Assembly: GCA_021108055.1 (NCBI GenBank)
Contig: JAIORR010000300.1
Location: forward strand, 1-9,018
Length of the DNA stretch: 9,018 bases
Direction of reading: 5' to 3'
From: Candidatus Cloacimonadota bacterium
GTDB lineage: Bacteria > Cloacimonadota > Cloacimonadia > Cloacimonadales > TCS61
Shown here: piece after piece, positions 6,891-9,018 of the stretch
Numbering within the stretch: the first letter of the stretch is position 1
Layout of the letters: each line of letters opens with the position of its first letter
Translations under genes and position numbers: made by a program
Notes under the pieces: generated by a model
Databases searched by the model: none
The model's input: only the letters and a program-made list of their open reading frames with translations
Told to the model about the DNA's origin: nothing

Positions 6891-6960
6891 CTTCCCTCCT
6901 ATGCACTTACGAGTTTTTTATTCTCAAATAATCTAACAAGTTATTTCTAAAAAACATTTG

Positions 6961-6990
6961 ACCATATTTATTACCTTTCAAAACTGGCAA
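6961..6990 (-). promoter_or_regulatory. Candidate promoter for the small membrane gene and flavoprotein
   Basis: TTGCCA (five of six to the -35 consensus) and TATGGT (four of six to the -10) are separated by 18 bases on the minus strand, about 70 bases upstream of the ATG at 6890. It lies in the divergent region shared with leuS. This is a consensus match by eye only. Confidence 0.3.
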
Positions 6991-7012
6991 CCGAATTAAA
7001 TAAAAGGAAGTT

Positions 7013-7102
7013 ATGATGACGAAGAAAAAAGTTACAGTCAATTGTATGAAAAAACAGTATTGCATTAATTTTTCAGGTCATCTTCTTTTACTCCCCTGCT
7101 AG
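7013..7102 (+). CDS. Putative leucine-rich leader peptide of leuS
   Basis: A 29-residue frame (28 from the second ATG at 7016) sits directly upstream of leuS. AAGGAAG at 7004-7010 is a plausible ribosome-binding site, best spaced for the ATG at 7016. Codons 24-27 are four leucines in a row (CTT CTT TTA CTC, 7082-7093), followed by Pro, Cys and TAG. The stop codon lies inside a strong small hairpin (7092-7106). A run of codons for the amino acid charged by the downstream synthetase, next to a structure, is the hallmark of attenuation leaders such as leuL. The hairpin is not followed by U residues, so intrinsic termination is unlikely; control of leuS translation is the more natural reading. 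Function is inferred; a chance frame cannot be excluded. Confidence 0.45.
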   Translation: MMTKKKVTVNCMKKQYCINFSGHLLLLPC

Positions 7103-7106
7103 GGGA
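7092..7106 (+). promoter_or_regulatory. Hairpin in the leuS leader
   Basis: TCCCCT-GCT-AGGGGA is a perfect six-pair stem with a three-base loop, ending 57 bases before the leuS ATG. It overlaps the last leucine, Pro, Cys and stop codons of the leader frame. Its CTCC (7091-7094) is also complementary to GGAG (7154-7157), the leuS Shine-Dalgarno, so two alternative pairings are conceivable. Confidence 0.5.
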
Positions 7107-7163
7107 AAAATCAATCAAATTAAATATTCAAATCTTAGAAACAAATAATTACAGGAGAAAAAT

Positions 7164-9018
7164 ATGGAATATCCTTTTGAAAAAATAGAGAAGAAATGGC
7201 AGAAGATCTGGGCAGAGAAGAAAATATTCGATGCGGAAGATTTTTCTGAAAAGCCTAAATATTATGTTCTTTCCATGTTTCCATATCCATCCGGAGCACT
7301 GCACATGGGACATGTTTCCAATTATTCCATCGCAGATGCTATCTCGCGTTATAAGATGATGCAGGGCTACAATGTGATGCAGCCGATGGGTTATGATTCG
7401 TTTGGACTACCGGCAGAAAATTATGCTATAGAACACAACTCTCATCCCAGGATAACAACAGATGAGAATATCAATATTATGCGGAATCAGTTCGATTCTA
7501 TCGGCTTTGGTCTGGATTGGGAGCGTGAGGTAAGTACCTGCCATTCGGATTATTACAGGTGGGGACAGTGGCTTTTTAAAAGAATGTACGAAAAAGGGCT
7601 GGTTTATAAAAAAACATCTTTTGTGAACTGGTGTGATTCCTGCCAGACCGTGCTGGCAAATGAACAAGTCGAAGATGGAAAATGCTGGCGGTGTGAAACG
7701 GTTGTTCGTCAAAAAGAGTTGGAACAGTGGTTTTTCAAGATTACGGAATATGCAGAAGAACTGCTGGATTTTTCTAAAGTGATAGAATGGCCGGAGCGTG
7801 TAAAGACCATGCAGACGAACTGGATCGGGAAAAGTTTTGGAACGGAAATGTGGTTCAAACTAAAAGATTCAGACGATATTATCAAAGTTTTCACAACCCG
7901 CCCCGATACGATCTTCGGATGCACGTTCATGGCACTTCCACCGGAACATCCATTGATGATAAAATGGTTGGAAGATGAACCTGAAAATTCTGACATTCGT
8001 AAATTCTGCGATAAAGTTATGAATGAGGATAAGATTACCAGAACTGCCGAAGATACTACAAAAGAAGGAATGTTCACCGGCAGATATGCTCTCAATCCTG
8101 TTAATGGTGAAAAAGTTCAGATATGGGTTACGAATTATGTGTTGATGGATTACGGAACAGGTGCTGTGATGGCTGTTCCTGCTCACGATCAGCGAGATTT
8201 TGAGTTTGCAAATAAATATGATATCCCCATCAAGATAGTTATTCACAATCCTGGGAAAAGTCTGGTTCTAAAAGAAATGACCGAAGCTTATATCGAACCG
8301 GGAATTCTGGTTAATTCAGCTCAATTTGATGGCATGGAAAGTGTTGCTTCCCAGAAAGAAATCACAGACTGGATGACAGCTCAAAAAACCGGTAAATCAA
8401 CAATAACTTACAGACTGCGGGATTGGGGGATTTCACGTCAAAGATATTGGGGAACTCCGATTCCAATTGTTTATTGCAAAAAATGCGGAACTGTTCTTGT
8501 TCCAGATGAAGACCTGCCGGTGAAACTGCCGGAAGATATTCAATTAGGCAAAACAACGCAAAATCCACTGCTTTCAGTTCCCGATTGGATAAATACAAAA
8601 TGTCCGAAATGTGGTGATCCGGCAGAAAGAGAAACAGACACGATGGATACTTTTGTGGATAGTTCCTGGTATTTTGCTCGTTATGCCGATGCCAAAAATG
8701 ATAAGATCCCGTTCGATAAAGAAAAAGCTGATTACTGGCTGCCGGTAGATCAATATATCGGAGGCATCGAGCATGCTGTGATGCACCTGATGTATGCGAG
8801 GTTCTTCCATAAATCTATGCGTGATATCGGGCTGGTGAGTTCCGATGAACCATTTGCCCGTTTGCTCACGCAGGGAATGGTTACAAAAGACGGTGCAAAA
8901 ATGAGCAAATCCAAAGGTAATGTCGTCGATCCGCAATATATCATAGATCGTTATGGAGCAGATACGGTACGGGTTTTCATGCTGTTCGCTTCTCCACCCG
9001 AAAAAGATGTGGAATGGA
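7164..9018 (+). CDS. leuS: Leucyl-tRNA synthetase, N-terminal 618 codons (runs off the window)
   Basis: Class I aminoacyl-tRNA synthetase that attaches leucine to tRNA-Leu in the cytoplasm. The reading frame is open to the right edge and lacks the C-terminal anticodon-binding and tail domains (whole bacterial enzymes are about 800-870 residues). Visible motifs: class I HMGH at 47-50 in PYPSGALHMGH; a zinc-knuckle insertion with C157/C160 and C174/C177; the CP1 editing domain with threonine-rich TTRPDTIFG from 244 and GTGAVMAVPAHDQRDFEF with the conserved aspartate D345; DWGISRQRYWG; a second four-cysteine insertion (CKKCG and CPKCG); the LeuRS signature QYIGGIEHAVMHL; and KMSKS at 579-583. 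The start is set by AGGAG six bases before ATG and by the N-terminal EKKWQKIW helix. It is transcribed divergently from the small membrane gene. Confidence 0.98.
   Translation, partial: MEYPFEKIEKKWQKIWAEKKIFDAEDFSEKPKYYVLSMFPYPSGALHMGHVSNYSIADAISRYKMMQGYNVMQPMGYDSFGLPAENYAIEHNSHPRITTDENINIMRNQFDSIGFGLDWEREVSTCHSDYYRWGQWLFKRMYEKGLVYKKTSFVNWCDSCQTVLANEQVEDGKCWRCETVVRQKELEQWFFKITEYAEELLDFSKVIEWPERVKTMQTNWIGKSFGTEMWFKLKDSDDIIKVFTTRPDTIFGCTFMALPPEHPLMIKWLEDEPENSDIRKFCDKVMNEDKITRTAEDTTKEGMFTGRYALNPVNGEKVQIWVTNYVLMDYGTGAVMAVPAHDQRDFEFANKYDIPIKIVIHNPGKSLVLKEMTEAYIEPGILVNSAQFDGMESVASQKEITDWMTAQKTGKSTITYRLRDWGISRQRYWGTPIPIVYCKKCGTVLVPDEDLPVKLPEDIQLGKTTQNPLLSVPDWINTKCPKCGDPAERETDTMDTFVDSSWYFARYADAKNDKIPFDKEKADYWLPVDQYIGGIEHAVMHLMYARFFHKSMRDIGLVSSDEPFARLLTQGMVTKDGAKMSKSKGNVVDPQYIIDRYGADTVRVFMLFASPPEKDVEW

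Noticed and set aside
7092..7115. Intrinsic terminator in the leuS leader
   Set aside because: The stem is good but is followed by A residues on the plus strand, and on the minus strand the T-run precedes rather than follows the stem.
6900..7163. T-box riboswitch upstream of leuS
   Set aside because: No AGGGTGGNACCGCG-type antiterminator element or following terminator is present.
7407..8944. Minus-strand frames of 64-128 codons opposite leuS
   Set aside because: Antisense shadows of leuS; the plus frame carries every LeuRS signature.
1..9018. CRISPR array, tRNA, rRNA or a transposase gene
   Set aside because: No regularly spaced repeats, no cloverleaf or rRNA core motifs, and no transposase or integrase motifs were seen on either strand.

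Overview
The window suggests an anaerobic, AT-rich, Gram-negative bacterium of the FCB superphylum, possibly Cloacimonadota. Three things point this way. There is a full-length single-chain pyruvate:ferredoxin oxidoreductase. There is a lipoprotein carrying a FlgD-type Ig domain and a PNPFN sorting-tail motif typical of type IX-secretion lineages. The housekeeping proteins are diverged but intact. The phylum is an inference; no rRNA or other decisive marker is present.

Layout: 38-3565 (-) is nifJ (PFOR), with a hairpin just after its stop. 3566-4900 is an accessory-looking stretch. It holds a lipoprotein gene (3881-4693, -) whose C-terminal sorting domain stops right after PNPFN, and a 27-codon ORF overlapping the lipoprotein start. 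It also holds a GC-richer island with an attC-like motif at about 3780-3870. A perfect 57-bp direct repeat lies upstream of both nifJ and the lipoprotein unit. 4936-5199 (+) is an open frame with no ATG or GTG start that encodes a membrane-anchored C-terminal fragment, followed by a convincing intrinsic terminator at 5261-5287. 5353-6753 (-) encodes a BaiN/HI0933-type flavoprotein. Its proposed start overlaps the stop of a previously unlisted 45-residue membrane protein gene (6753-6890, -) with a near-perfect Shine-Dalgarno. From 7164 (+) the window holds the first 618 codons of leuS, running off the right edge. It is preceded by a short ORF (7013-7102) with four consecutive leucine codons next to a hairpin.

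How the parts relate: nifJ (carbon and electron metabolism), the flavoprotein and leuS (translation) are independent housekeeping units, not one pathway. The two most notable signals are regulatory. One is a possible leucine-sensing leader peptide ahead of leuS. The other is the apparent duplication of the nifJ upstream region, which places a transfer-prone lipoprotein gene behind the same control sequence. No complete mobile element, CRISPR array, tRNA or rRNA is visible.
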